Shown: piece by piece, positions 34,142-42,052 of the stretch
Numbering within the stretch: the stretch's first letter is position 1
Layout: each line of letters begins with the position of its first letter
Assembly: GCA_016716085.1 (NCBI GenBank)
Contig: JADJWY010000010.1
Location: 1 to 42,052 of the forward strand
Length of the DNA: 42,052 bases
Source of the DNA: Hahellaceae bacterium
Lineage (GTDB): Bacteria > Pseudomonadota > Gammaproteobacteria > Pseudomonadales > Oleiphilaceae
Direction of reading: 5' to 3'
Notes under the pieces: generated by a model
Seen by the model: the letters and a program-made list of their open reading frames with translations, nothing else
Databases searched by the model: none
Told to the model about the DNA's origin: nothing
Made by a program: the position numbers and the translations under genes

Positions 34142-34559
34142 TCGTCGGGATGTCAGTTGAAAGATTGGGCACGTAGGCTACGTCAGTGTTCTCAAACATA
34201 CCGTTATTCGCGGTTTGCAGGCCGGTTAGCATGACCGAACGTGAGGATGTACACATGACCGCAGGGCAATAGTGATTATGAAAAGTCACACCGGTTTGAC
34301 TTAAACGCTCATGACCGGGTAATGACAAGCCTGTGGGCCATTTATTGAAATAGCGCTCCTGATCTGAAAAGACAAAAATCAGGTTGGGCCTGGCGGAGGA
34401 GCGCGAGGGAATTTTTGCAGGTGCTGCATTTGGGGTAGATGCAAACGTGGTACCAGGTATTTGAGTCGCTGTGACCGCCGCAGCGATGAGGCTGCTGGTC
34501 TGTGTAAGGAAATCTCTACGATTCATACCGTTTTTGGAAAATGGGGATTTCGATGTCAT
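34050..34559 (-). CDS. Sulfatase, N-terminal part with Tat signal (5' part of a frame-broken gene)
   Basis: I choose the ATG at 34557-34559 because AAGG lies 8 bases upstream; a longer frame reaches 34610. The Tat signal is NRRDFLTQTSSLIAAAV. The catalytic stretch PNLIFVFSDQERYFNKWP gives one metal-binding Asp. CPAVMCTSSRSVMLTG is the active-site motif whose first Cys after VM would become formylglycine. The usual Pro two residues after that Cys is Ser here (CTSSR). After GHMLRK the frame is wrong because of one extra base in the T run 34121-34125, and the remainder is encoded at 32771-34141. The product acts in the periplasm or outside the cell. Confidence 0.83.
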   Translation of the reverse strand: MTSKSPFSKNGMNRRDFLTQTSSLIAAAVTATQIPGTTFASTPNAAPAKIPSRSSARPNLIFVFSDQERYFNKWPTGLSLPGHERLSQTGVTFHNHYCPAVMCTSSRSVMLTGLQTANNGMFENTDVAYVPNLSTDIPTIGHMLRKSRLLHRLQGQVAFEPRLRERRRG

Positions 34560-34697
34560 GGCTGAAACCTTGAATTGTTTTGGGATGATCTTCACCGACA
34601 AATCTGTCACAAATACTCAGACTTTGCACTCTTTGAATAGCACTCATTTTGAGCCTCGACATCCTAATCGTAAGGAAGACCCTTTTCGGCTATCCCA

Positions 34698-34919
34698 TGG
34701 TGACACTTAAGAAAATTTGCCTACTATTGCTAACCTTCGTGACAAGCACTCCGATTCTGTACACCCTCATTGGCCCTTTGAATCGCCGGTTTAAGTTTAT
34801 CACCTCTATATTCGTGTGTTATCCCGGTGATCAGCGTCATTTACAGAAAGGTTTTAAGCCAATCGCGTCTCTTTACCGTTGGGCCCATTCTTTCGTGCTG
34901 TTTTTAAAGCGGGAGGCTC
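34698..34919 (+). other. Unknown repeated fragment preceding IS5 copy A
   Basis: The plus strand can encode MVTLKKICLLLLTFVTST followed by a hydrophobic stretch and SIFVCYPGDQRHLQKGFK, so it may be the start of a truncated membrane protein gene. It recurs, with many small differences, at 40451-40683 on the far side of IS5 copy B. I do not recognise it. It may be part of a larger repeat that carries this IS, or a piece of host gene duplicated by recombination between the IS copies. Confidence 0.4.
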
Positions 34920-35636
34920 ATGGGATTCACTTCAGTATCTCAGCGACCGAAGAGAAATCTTGCGCAGATGGTAGAAGGCATCCTCTATCGAATGCGTGTA
35001 GGTTGCCCATGGAGGGATATCCCTGAACAGTTTGGAAATTGGAATTCGGTGTACCGGAAATTTAACGTCTGGTCTAAGAAAGGAATCTGGCGTTGTCTGT
35101 TCGATGCTTTGATTTTCGAGCCGGATTTGGAGTGGGTTTTTATCGATGGAAGCTATGTAAAGGCCCATCAGCATAGCGCAGGGGCAATTGGTAAATCACC
35201 TCAAGCCATCGGGAAAAGCAGAGCTGGCAGGACATCCAAGATACATCTGGCGATCGATGCTTATGGATTGCCAATAGCGTTTACTATTACCGGCGGCGAA
35301 GTGAATGACTGCACCGAGGCCTTGTGGATTATCGAATCACTTCCGGGCACGGAATTTTCATTATGGATAAAGGCTATGAAAGTGAGCGAATCAGAGAGAT
35401 GATAGAGGCGAGAGGAAGCAAGGCAGTCATCCCGCGAAAACGAAATTGAAACGAGAAAATCCGACTTTGACCGGCATTTATATAAACAAAGACACCCGGT
35501 CGAAAATGCGTTTGCCAACCAAAAGCGGTTCAGAGGCGTAGCTACCCGGTACGATAAACTCGGACGAAACTACGAAAGCACAGTAGCCATCGCGTGCTCA
35601 TATTTATGGTTGCCGATGTGAAATGTCCACAGCCCC
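34920..35636 (+). mobile_element. IS5-family element copy A, 5'-truncated, transposase frame-broken
   Basis: The transposase frame (34920-35402) reads MVEGILYRMRVGCPWRDIPE, then GNWNSVYRKFNVWSKKGIWR, then VFIDGSYVKAHQHSAG with the first catalytic Asp, and IHLAIDAYGLPIAFTITGGE with the second. It is lost near 35365 (two bases off within the MDKGYESERIREMI region) and resumes as DRHLYKHRHPVENAFANQKR and YESTVAIACSYLWLPM before TGA at 35619-35621. The right inverted repeat AATGTCCACAGCCCC ends at 35636 and is followed by TAG. The left end is missing: the MPRYMLSDEL start seen in copy B is replaced by unrelated sequence. Confidence 0.8.
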
Positions 35637-35680
35637 TAGGCATTCCCCTAAGGCTAATCACTCATAAATAACGAGTAATA

Positions 35681-36395
35681 CTATTTAAGATCGATAGGTA
35701 GAGAATAAGAAACCATTACCAACGTATCTTCGTTCAAACCATCCGCATCTTCGTTGTCGCTTAGACCATCATTATCAACAATCTTGCTTACAGTAAAGCT
35801 CAAATTTATCGTTGTAGGCGTAAGTCAAATCAAGGTGAGTATAGTCAGAATCTTCTGCTTCAGTATCAGAATAACCTAACTTAGCCGAGAACTTTTCATA
35901 GCCAGCTTCTAAAGTGTAATACTCGGAACCAGTATTACCCGCTACGTTGTCATAATATGTGAAAGTCACTGGGCCAAAACCAAGTGAAATCACCAAATCT
36001 GTCAACGCACCAAATGTATCTAACTCTTCATCTGAACCATCGGTTCCTGGCTCATTCGCGTAATTATAATTCCACAAACTTACATCAAAAGAAAAGCCTT
36101 CTACTTCAGCACCATAGCCAACATAGAGATCGTACTCAGATCCAAATGCTGTATCACCACTGCTTGCCCAAACGCCTGCATAAGCTCCCGCTGTGCTAAC
36201 GGTTACGTCACCCGAAATAGCTGGTGAGCCGTTACCTAGATCTTGACCACGCCAAAGGTACATGCTTGATACCGCAGCAGATGCTGCGACTTCAACGGCA
36301 TCTTCTGCCATAACTTGAGTTGTTGTCATCATCGAACCAGCAACTGCCAAACCTAGCGCTGCCATACGGAATGAAGTAAGTGATTTATTAAACAT
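35681..36395 (-). CDS. TorF-family putative porin (outer-membrane beta-barrel), C-terminus frame-shifted
   Basis: The frame from 36395 gives a signal peptide MFNKSLTSFRMAALGLAVAG ending TTQVMA, then the mature start EDAVEVAASAAVSSMYLWRG. YLWRGQDLGNGSPAISGDV, LYVGYGAEVEGFSFDVSLWN and YTLEAGYEKFSAKLGYSDTE are alternating aromatic strands of the Gcw_chp/TorF barrel family. The frame ends early at 35775 (CKQDC). Removing one base at 35798 gives a continuation FTVSKIVDNDGLSDN...LVMVSYSLPIDLK to a TAG at 35681-35683. That restores a normal barrel end of about 237 residues. It is probably a small-solute channel, and its substrate is unknown. Confidence 0.82.
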
Positions 36396-36736
36396 AGTAG
36401 AACCCCCAAAGGTTTATTTAATGAGTTGTTAAGACTCGTTGAACATTCTGTCTAAGGGGTTAATAGCAGAGACTATGCCACACTTGATTACTTATTTATT
36501 TTCAATATGTTAGCTAATTTTTGATGATAATTTAACTGATTCAGAATATTAGCAATGCACCAGACAAAAGCACACTCAAAAGCTGCATGCACTAATTTAA
36601 GGCTTTTTTGAGAACTAGTAGACATCGCAAGCGTGCTAAAGCGTACTTCCTGTTCACCCATGTCTGGGGAGAAAGTCCCAAGCACAGTATGAAACCCACG
36701 ATTAGTAGACGGCCTCGGCAGTTAGAATCAAGCATG
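36396..36736. other. Intergenic region upstream of the porin gene
   Basis: This gap of 341 bases holds the 5' region of the porin gene (a GGGGG-rich ribosome-binding stretch at about 36402-36410 on the complementary side) and AT-rich sequence near 36480-36530. Short minus-strand frames here show no recognisable protein content. Nothing else is seen. Confidence 0.35.
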
Positions 36737-36955
36737 TCAATCACCGTAGGGTGTCATGAAATCAAGGAAATCGTTGTTCACATTGCTATCCGTTCTACGT
36801 TTTTCGATGTAATGGTCAATATACTCAATCTTTTCGTCACTGTCGCTCCAGAACGGACATGCTGGGCAGCCATGTCCAGTCGCAATGTGAATATTCGGCG
36901 AACCCGCACCAGTATCATAGGCAACTGAATTATCTTGTTTCTGGGTCTTGTTCAT
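36737..36955 (-). CDS. Hypothetical small protein with CPACPF motif
   Basis: This 72-residue frame starts MNKTQKQDNSVAYDTGAGSP and contains HIATGHGCPACPFWSDSDEK, then a charged helix. Its ATG overlaps the stop of the frame upstream (36952-37191) by ATGA, an argument for both being real. I do not recognise a family. The paired Cys could bind a metal or form a disulfide. The gene pair has apparently been cut on its 5' side by the IS91-type insertion. Confidence 0.4.
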   Translation of the reverse strand: MNKTQKQDNSVAYDTGAGSPNIHIATGHGCPACPFWSDSDEKIEYIDHYIEKRRTDSNVNNDFLDFMTPYGD

Positions 36956-37191
36956 GGCGAATATTTTTCTAAGTTGATCGTTGCCTGCGGACGCGTCCCA
37001 TAGCTTCTGAATTTCAAGGTAAACGTGCCGGGTGGCAGCTTGTTCCGCAATGTAGAACCGCTCGGCAGCTTCATTGTCTTTAGCCCAATAAGCGTGTGTT
37101 CGCCCGTCATCCGACCATACTGGTCTTCACCGAGAAGAACATCGTGAACTAATGATTCAACCCACAACTGGTCATTCATACAGTTCTGCAA
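36952..37191 (-). pseudogene. 3' fragment of an unrecognised gene cut by the IS91 element
   Basis: This 79-residue frame reads LVHDVLLGEDQYGRMTGEHT, then LIGLKTMKLPSGSTLRNKLP and a beta-rich end PGTFTLKFRSYG. It overlaps the next small gene by 4 bases in the same direction. It begins right where the IS91-type element starts (about 37200), so the visible Met may be internal and the N-terminus lost. The family is not recognised. Confidence 0.35.
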
Positions 37192-37202
37192 GGATGCAGA
37201 TC

Positions 37203-38708
37203 ATGGCCTTTGGAAATGCGGCAGGAACAGCTGCAGCGTTGTTGTCGGCTGGGCCGCACTCGGATGGGCCGCACTCGGCTGGTACATACCAGCGCCACCA
37301 GCCCGAGCAAACGCTCCTATATCAGATTGTTGCGCAACACTATCCGGCATTCCGTGATCTGATGGAAGCTCAGGGTAAGGAACTGCCAACCTATATTCAA
37401 AGGGAGTTTGATGACTTCCTGAAATGCGGTCGCCTGGAACATGGCTTTCTGCGGGTGCGTTGCGATGACTGTCATTCGGAGCACCTCGTTGCTTTTAGTT
37501 GCAAACGAAGAGGCTTTTGTCCCAGCTGCGGCGCCCGGCGCATGACTGAAAGTGCTGCGTTACTCGTGGACGATGTTTTACCTCGTCAGCCCATCCGTCA
37601 ATGGGTGTTGAGTTTTCCTTTTCAGTTACGCTACCTGTTTGCCAACCGGCCGGCAGTCATGGGCCGTGCTGGAGATCGTCTATCGCGTGATTGCCGCGCA
37701 TCTCATCAAGAAGGCGGGTTTCACTCACCAGAATGCCCGGACCGGTGCAGTGACGCTGGTTCAACGCTTCGGCAGCGCACTCAACCTAAATCTACATTTC
37801 CACATGCTGTTTCTGGATGGTGTCTACGTCGATGACCCACACGGTCTGCGCTTTGCCGGGTCAAGCGCCCAGCCATGAGGAGCTTACGCTTGGTCGGTAC
37901 GATTGCCCGGAGGGGTTGGCCACGAAAAGCTGGAACGACAGGGTTTGCTGGGCGTGATACTCGAGAACAGCTATCTGAGCGCGGAAGCCGTGGAAGATGA
38001 TCCAATGGCGCAACTGCAGGGGCATTCCATCACCTATCGGATTGCAGTCGGCCCCCAGGCCGGGCGCAAGGTGTTCACTGTTCAGACCCTGCCGGCCAGT
38101 GATAAAAAGAATGACGATCGTGTTGGCAAGATGGCTGGATTCTCCCTTCATGCCGGTGTTGCGGCAGGCGCTGATGAACGAGACAAACTGGAGCGCTTGT
38201 GTCGTTATATCAGCAGGCCCGCGGTATCTGAGAAGCGCTTGTCGCTGACATCAAACGGGCAGATCCGCTATCGACTGAAGACGCCCTATCGGGACGGGAC
38301 GACGCATGTGATCTTTGAGCCTTTGGATTTCATTGCCAGATTGGCGGCGCTTGTACCCAAACCAAGAGTGAACCTGACGCGATTTCATGGTGTATTCGCC
38401 CCAACAGGCAAGTCAACTGGGCTGATCATCCATCAAGGCCCGGGCAAGGTAGGAAGTCGGGCCACCGACGACGGATTTGACCAAAGCCCGGCGGAACGGC
38501 GCGCCTCGCTGACTTGGGCGCAACGGCTGAAGCGGGTTTTCAACATAGATATTGAGACTTGCCGGGAGTGTGGCGGTTCAGTCAGAGTCATGTCCAAGAT
38601 CCGGTGGTCATCAGCCGGATTCTGGAGCACCTGAAGGAAAAGGGGGGCGCTTCGGCGGAGGCGATACTTCCTGAAGGTCGGGCGCCGCCCTCAAGCTTGT
38701 TCAGCTGA
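37203..38708 (+). mobile_element. IS91-family element, transposase frame-broken
   Basis: Plus-strand pieces of one Y2-type transposase: MAFGNAAGTAAALLSAGP at 37203, LLYQIVAQHYPAFRDLMEAQ, then a zinc finger CDDCHSEHLVAFSCKRRGFC with CPSCGARRM. After a frame change near 37660 comes FGSALNLNLHFHMLFLDGVY, which holds the HxH metal-binding motif of rolling-circle HUH transposases. After a second change near 37870 come LCRYISRPAVSEKRLSLTSN (the catalytic Tyr region), YRLKTPYRDGTTHVIFEPLD and CRECGGSVRVMSKI. A third change near 38600 leads to ISRILEHLKEKGGASAEAIL and TGA at 38706-38708. Element ends are not defined, and roughly 250 bases of terminal sequence follow. It lies against a truncated amgK. 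Confidence 0.82.
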
Positions 38709-38983
38709 GACCAATTCCGTCCGGCGTATTCAGAAAAGTTTGCCAGAATGCTGCGCTTATTTCTTTTTTCTTGGAGAGCACGGTATGGGAGAGGTTTGCC
38801 AAAAGACTGGGTATGCGGTGTGAAAGCTCGGAGACTGGCGGAAATTCAATCGAGAAGAGCGAAATTCAGCCTTGGTTTGAGGCTATTCGGTAATGAAGCT
38901 GGGTAGAGAACAGCAGCATTTTTAAGCAGGTTCTCTGGAGCAGGTTCTCTGGAAATAGCCGTTTATACTTCCTATCACTCCAT

Positions 38984-39439
38984 CTAACTGCAATAAGGCC
39001 TCATCATATAGCTAGGTAGGAAAGCCTTCATGCGCTGAGGATCGAATTTGCTCAAGATACCTGATTGCTTTCGTGTAATAGTGTTGGCCTTGCTAAATTG
39101 GGCATTTGGTATGATGAATATTGGGCTAATAGGAATGAAACTGGCTAATAGGAGTGATGAACCAAAATCACTCAAGAGCATAAAGCCTTCTTCCATGCTT
39201 AATGCTTTAATTTCGGGCACATGAATACCTTGTGCAAACCAGCTCTGGGCAATTGCAACAAATCGGGTGCTATCTTCTTTATCCGGCGGGGCATCCATGG
39301 CAATCCAACTTTCGGAGCCTCGGGTATAGCGAAAATAGCGTCTGAAACTGGCATCACCAGAGACAACAGAGAGTTCAACCTGAGGTTCATTCAATTGCTG
39401 CGCCACCCACTGGCACAGAGCATGGTAACGGGTATCCAT
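38984..39439 (-). pseudogene. amgK: N-acetylmuramate/N-acetylglucosamine kinase, 5' fragment
   Basis: From the ATG at 39437-39439 the minus strand reads MDTRYHALCQWVAQQLNEPQ, then SVVSGDASFRRYFRYTRGSE and IAMDAPPDKEDSTRFVAIAQ, and GFMLLSDFGSSLLLA. This is the N-lobe of the AmgK/aminoglycoside-phosphotransferase fold (APPDKED is characteristic). AmgK phosphorylates MurNAc in the cell-wall recycling route that bypasses MurA. After about residue 95 the frame shifts and only LPSYDEALLQL-like traces remain to about 38985. The catalytic HGD-type loop of the C-lobe is absent. The fragment ends next to the IS91-type element, which probably removed the rest. Confidence 0.7.
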
Positions 39440-39540
39440 AAAGCGTCCTGAAAAGGAGGGAAATAAATTAGATCGCTATCCTAATCAAAAAGCTGAAGAA
39501 CGGCAAAGGAATCAGAAGGGGAAAAAAAGAAATAGCCCTA

Positions 39541-40406
39541 GGGGCTGTGGACATTTGAACGTAAGGCATTGAAAAGTAAGAGCAAGCTCGTAATATTGTA
39601 GTTCTCACACAACAACAAAAGAGCTTGCAATGCCCCGATACATGCTCAGTGACGAGCTGGTCAGGCGGAAAAGGCTGTGTGCTGATCATGCTTCAATTCA
39701 GTATTTATGACAAGCGCAATCTGCGCATGATGGTAGAAGGGCATCCCTTATCGAATGCGTGTAGGTTGCCCCATGGAGGGATATCCCTGAACAGTTTGGA
39801 AATTGGAATTCGGTGTTACCGGAAATTTAACGTCTGGTCTAAGAAAGGAATCTGGCGTTGTCTGTTCGTTTGATTTTCGAGCCGGATTTGGAGTGGGTTT
39901 TATCGATGGAAGCTGTGTAAAGGCCCATCAGCATAGCGCAGGGCAATTGGTAAATCACACTCAAGCCATCGGGAAAACGCGAGCTTGGCAGGACATCCAA
40001 GATACATCTGGCGATCGATGCTTATGGATTGCCAATAGCGTTTACTATTACCGGCGGCGAAGTGAATGACTGCACCGAGGGGCCTCAGGATTATCGAATT
40101 TTTCATCGTCATCGGAATTTTCTATTATGGATTAGCGCTGTGCGAGCGAATCAGAGGAGATGCTGATGGAGGCGTAGAGCGCGAGTCATGGCCCAAGGCG
40201 AAGACGAAATTCGAAACGAGAAAATCCGGGACTTTGACCGGCATTTATATAAACAAAGACACCCAATGAAATGCGTTTGCCAACTTAAGCGGTTCAGAGG
40301 TCCGCTAGCTACCCCGGCAACATAAACCCGGACGAAACCACGAAAGCACAGTAGCCATCGCGTGCCTCACTATTTATAGTTGCCGATGGAAATGTCCATC
40401 AGCCCC
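39541..40406 (+). mobile_element. IS5-family element copy B, both ends present, transposase heavily frame-broken
   Basis: The left inverted repeat GGGGCTGTGGACATTT starts at 39541 and the right repeat AAATGTCCATCAGCCCC ends at 40406, giving an element of 866 bases flanked by TA on both sides. The transposase starts at 39630 (MPRYMLSDEL) and continues FSIYDKRNLRMMVEG, WNSVTGNLTSGLRKESG-type shifted reading, AGFGVGFIDGSCVKAHQHS and SVYYYRR. Compared with copy A it has about fifteen one- or two-base differences, most of them in runs of G, C or T. As written it makes no transposase. Confidence 0.83.
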
Positions 40407-40450
40407 TAACCTTCGCGTACGGCACCCTGATTCCCCCCCGCACCCCCCCT

Positions 40451-40683
40451 CATCTAGCTCTTCTTTGAACGTTTTCCCGCGCTTTAAGAGTTTAACACCT
40501 CTTACTATTCGTGTGTTATCCCGGTGATCAGCGTGCATTTACAGTATTATGGTTCTAAGCCAATCGCGTCTCTTTACCGTTGGAGCCCACCCCCCCCCTT
40601 CCGGCGTTTTTAAAAGAAACAGGGAGGCTCCGGATGAATCGCTTACGGGTGTCTCAGGCGACTAAAAAGAAATCTTGAGCAAA
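40451..40683 (+). repeat. Error-rich second copy of the fragment at about 34765-34971
   Basis: Segments CTATTCGTGTGTTATCCCGG, AAGCCAATCGCGTCTCTTTA and GGGAGGCTC with AAGAAATCTTG recur in the same order and orientation as at 34810-34971, including the first bases of IS5 copy A. Long C runs (for example around 40589-40598) and many small indels interrupt the match. Confidence 0.75.
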
Positions 40684-41400
40684 TCCAACCGCGATAAACT
40701 CGCTAAAGTCGTGTCTTGTTAACGCCAAAGCAGCGTCGGCTAGGTGTTAAACCCCGGGATCAATTATAGTATAAAAAATTCTTGCCCAGCCTGCTTTTCA
40801 ACCTGAAACTTTGTCTGATGCAATAATAACAACAGCAAAGCAGGATTGATTGTTGCGAAAGCTTATAAGCAACTTTCCCCACAGGACATTTTCTCAGAAC
40901 AGGTTCCAACATTCTGGTTGGGTGATGCGGAAGCGTCGAAAACATACCCCCTTCAGCGGCCACGACGCAACAGGTATGGAAGCGCGCGTCGTAGACCCGG
41001 CATCGGGCGTTGCGTAGAATTACCCCAGCATTTGCTTGGGCGACGAAACATGATCGTGATCGATACCGCCCGGAAGAGTTGAGTTTACCGCAGCTACAAA
41101 GATCAGTTCTGGACGGAAAGGAAGGGATTCCAGAATGAGACTTTCCCAGCACCGTCAAGACATACCCCGTGGCCGATCTGAGTGAGCGCGGTCTTATCGG
41201 TTTATATCTTTCAGGTTTTGGCAGGAAGTTTTTGTTTTTTTCCTTCCCTACCCTTTTGGCTATCGAAATTCTGTGCCTCGGCCGTGCCATTCATAACATG
41301 GATTCAGATATCGAGCCATCGCGATTTGGGATTGACCTGAATCGTTTTTAGAGACTTAGGGAAGCTGACAATCAGGGGTCGTGCTGATCGCCCGGCCTTG
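40684..41400. other. No assignable gene
   Basis: No reading frame here gives recognisable protein content. A 176-codon minus-strand frame (40760-41290) and a 78-codon plus-strand frame (40846-41082) overlap, are rich in Arg, Cys and Ser, and look like chance frames in damaged sequence. A plus-strand trace ATGMEARVVDPASGVA near 40965 may be the last piece of a protein, but I cannot name it. Confidence 0.4.
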
Positions 41401-41401
41401 C

Positions 41402-42052
41402 CTAAGCCGTGCTTAACGCCTGTAAACTCGCATCCGTTGCCCAGACTGGACCATCTCGGGTCCGTACATGACCAAAGTTACCATCCCCCTGCAAAATGAC
41501 GAGCCCCCCGCCCTAGGGGCGACTTCCAGGTGTTACTCGCCCAGCGGGGACCACCGGCACCGTACATCACGAGATTGCCATCGGTCTGCATCACCAGTGT
41601 ATTGGCATCGGAACGATAGGTACCTGAAGCCCAGATCGGTGCGTTGGGATTATAAATAACCAGATTGCCGTCCGTTTGCATACTTAAACGATACCGGCCG
41701 TTTCGGCTGAAAAGTGATTGCCCTGCATTCAGAGGCTGCCCTGCATGCAGACGGTCGATGACAATACTGCGATCAACGGTGTTGGTCGCCCATACGGGTC
41801 CGTTGGGGCCATACATCACAAGGTTTCCATCGTCCTGCATAACGAGTTTGTTGGCTGGCGATGTCCAGTATTGCTCACCCAGCGGGGGCCACTGGGTCCG
41901 CATAATAGAACCGTGTTGCCGTCGGTTTGCATTGCCAGTCGGTTGGCGTCGCTTCGATAGGTGCCGGAGGCCCAGAGTGCACGGGTCGGGTTATAAACCA
42001 CCAGATTGCCATCAGTTTGCATGCTCACATCGGAAGCGACTACCGCGGCTGA
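41402..42052 (-). pseudogene. Bulb-type (GNA-like) mannose-binding lectin protein, partial and frame-broken
   Basis: Entering from the right edge, the minus strand encodes at least six short repeats of the form QxDGNxVxY plus a WASxT-type end: QTDGNLVVYNPTRALWASGT, QTDGNTVLLCGPSGPRWVSN, QDDGNLVMYGPNGPVWATNT, QTDGNLVIYNPNAPIWASGT, QTDGNLVMYGAGGPRWASNT and QGDGNFGHVRTRDGPVWATD. QxDxNxVxY is the mannose-binding motif of monocot-type lectins. The frame changes near 41880 and near 41510. The last repeat ends LQALSTA and TAG at 41402-41404. Such proteins include lectin-like bacteriocins and secreted adhesins. The N-terminus lies outside the window, so the role is open. Confidence 0.75.

Noticed and set aside
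40760..41290. 176-codon minus-strand frame at the right end
   Set aside because: Composition is Arg/Cys/Ser-rich without any domain-like pattern, it overlaps another chance frame and lies in a damaged stretch. It is not supported as a gene.
1..42052. tRNA genes, rRNA genes or CRISPR arrays
   Set aside because: No cloverleaf-like segment, rRNA sequence or regularly spaced direct repeats were noticed on reading both strands. A tRNA overlapped by the recombinase site was specifically looked for and not found.

Overview
The window looks like an accessory island of a Gammaproteobacterium. The genus is not determinable by eye. The families suggest a marine or environmental member: a TorF-type porin, a Tat-exported sulfatase, AmgK, ArsJ and RsuA, with IS5 and IS91 insertion sequences. 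No rRNA, tRNA or CRISPR array was found.

Left flank (1-8439). This is a run of recognisable but frame-broken genes: arsJ, a Phd/VapC-type toxin-antitoxin pair, an AraC C-terminus, an old-yellow-enzyme gene divergent from a MerR regulator with a preserved MerR-type promoter, a glutathione peroxidase, a three-part hipB-hipS-hipT locus, rsuA, an AAA ATPase and a cation diffusion facilitator with an N-terminal HMA-like domain. Nearly every one carries several small indels. The right flank shows the same pattern, so sequence quality and real decay must be separated before calling these pseudogenes.

Recombinase block (8440-11175). An intact 407-residue tyrosine recombinase is followed by a 5'-truncated, indel-bearing second copy. 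Upstream of the intact copy are two palindromic TGAGAAT-type sites and a diverged fragment of a YgjP-like metallopeptidase gene.

Defence core (11284-30263, all on the minus strand). The first transcribed part is a large type I restriction-modification operon: hsdM, a 37-codon ORF, hsdS, a NucS-like nuclease gene (frame-broken), a TrlF-like PHP/SMC-type ATPase gene (frame-broken), an AlbA_2 ATP-binding protein, a lone macro-domain protein, hsdR and a YgjP-like metallopeptidase. Most junctions overlap or are very close. A second, diverged copy of the 5' end of hsdR lies just before trlF, a footprint showing that the trlF-AlbA-macro block was inserted next to hsdR. After 285 bases comes a three-gene operon: a radical SAM enzyme, a small acidic protein and a 1378-residue STAND-type NTPase with an N-terminal nuclease-like domain. 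It ends in a clear intrinsic terminator. This triplet is the best candidate in the window for a poorly described or undescribed defence system.

Right side (30264-42052). A membrane-anchored propeptide-like protein is followed by a secreted M12-type metalloprotease with a ricin-type lectin tail. Then come a convergent Tat-exported sulfatase, two IS5-family copies with a repeated unknown fragment, a TorF-type porin, an IS91-family transposase next to a 3'-truncated amgK, and at the edge a bulb-type (GNA-like) lectin with at least six QxDGN repeats. Five otherwise intact interior genes are each broken by one base, four of them in homopolymer runs.
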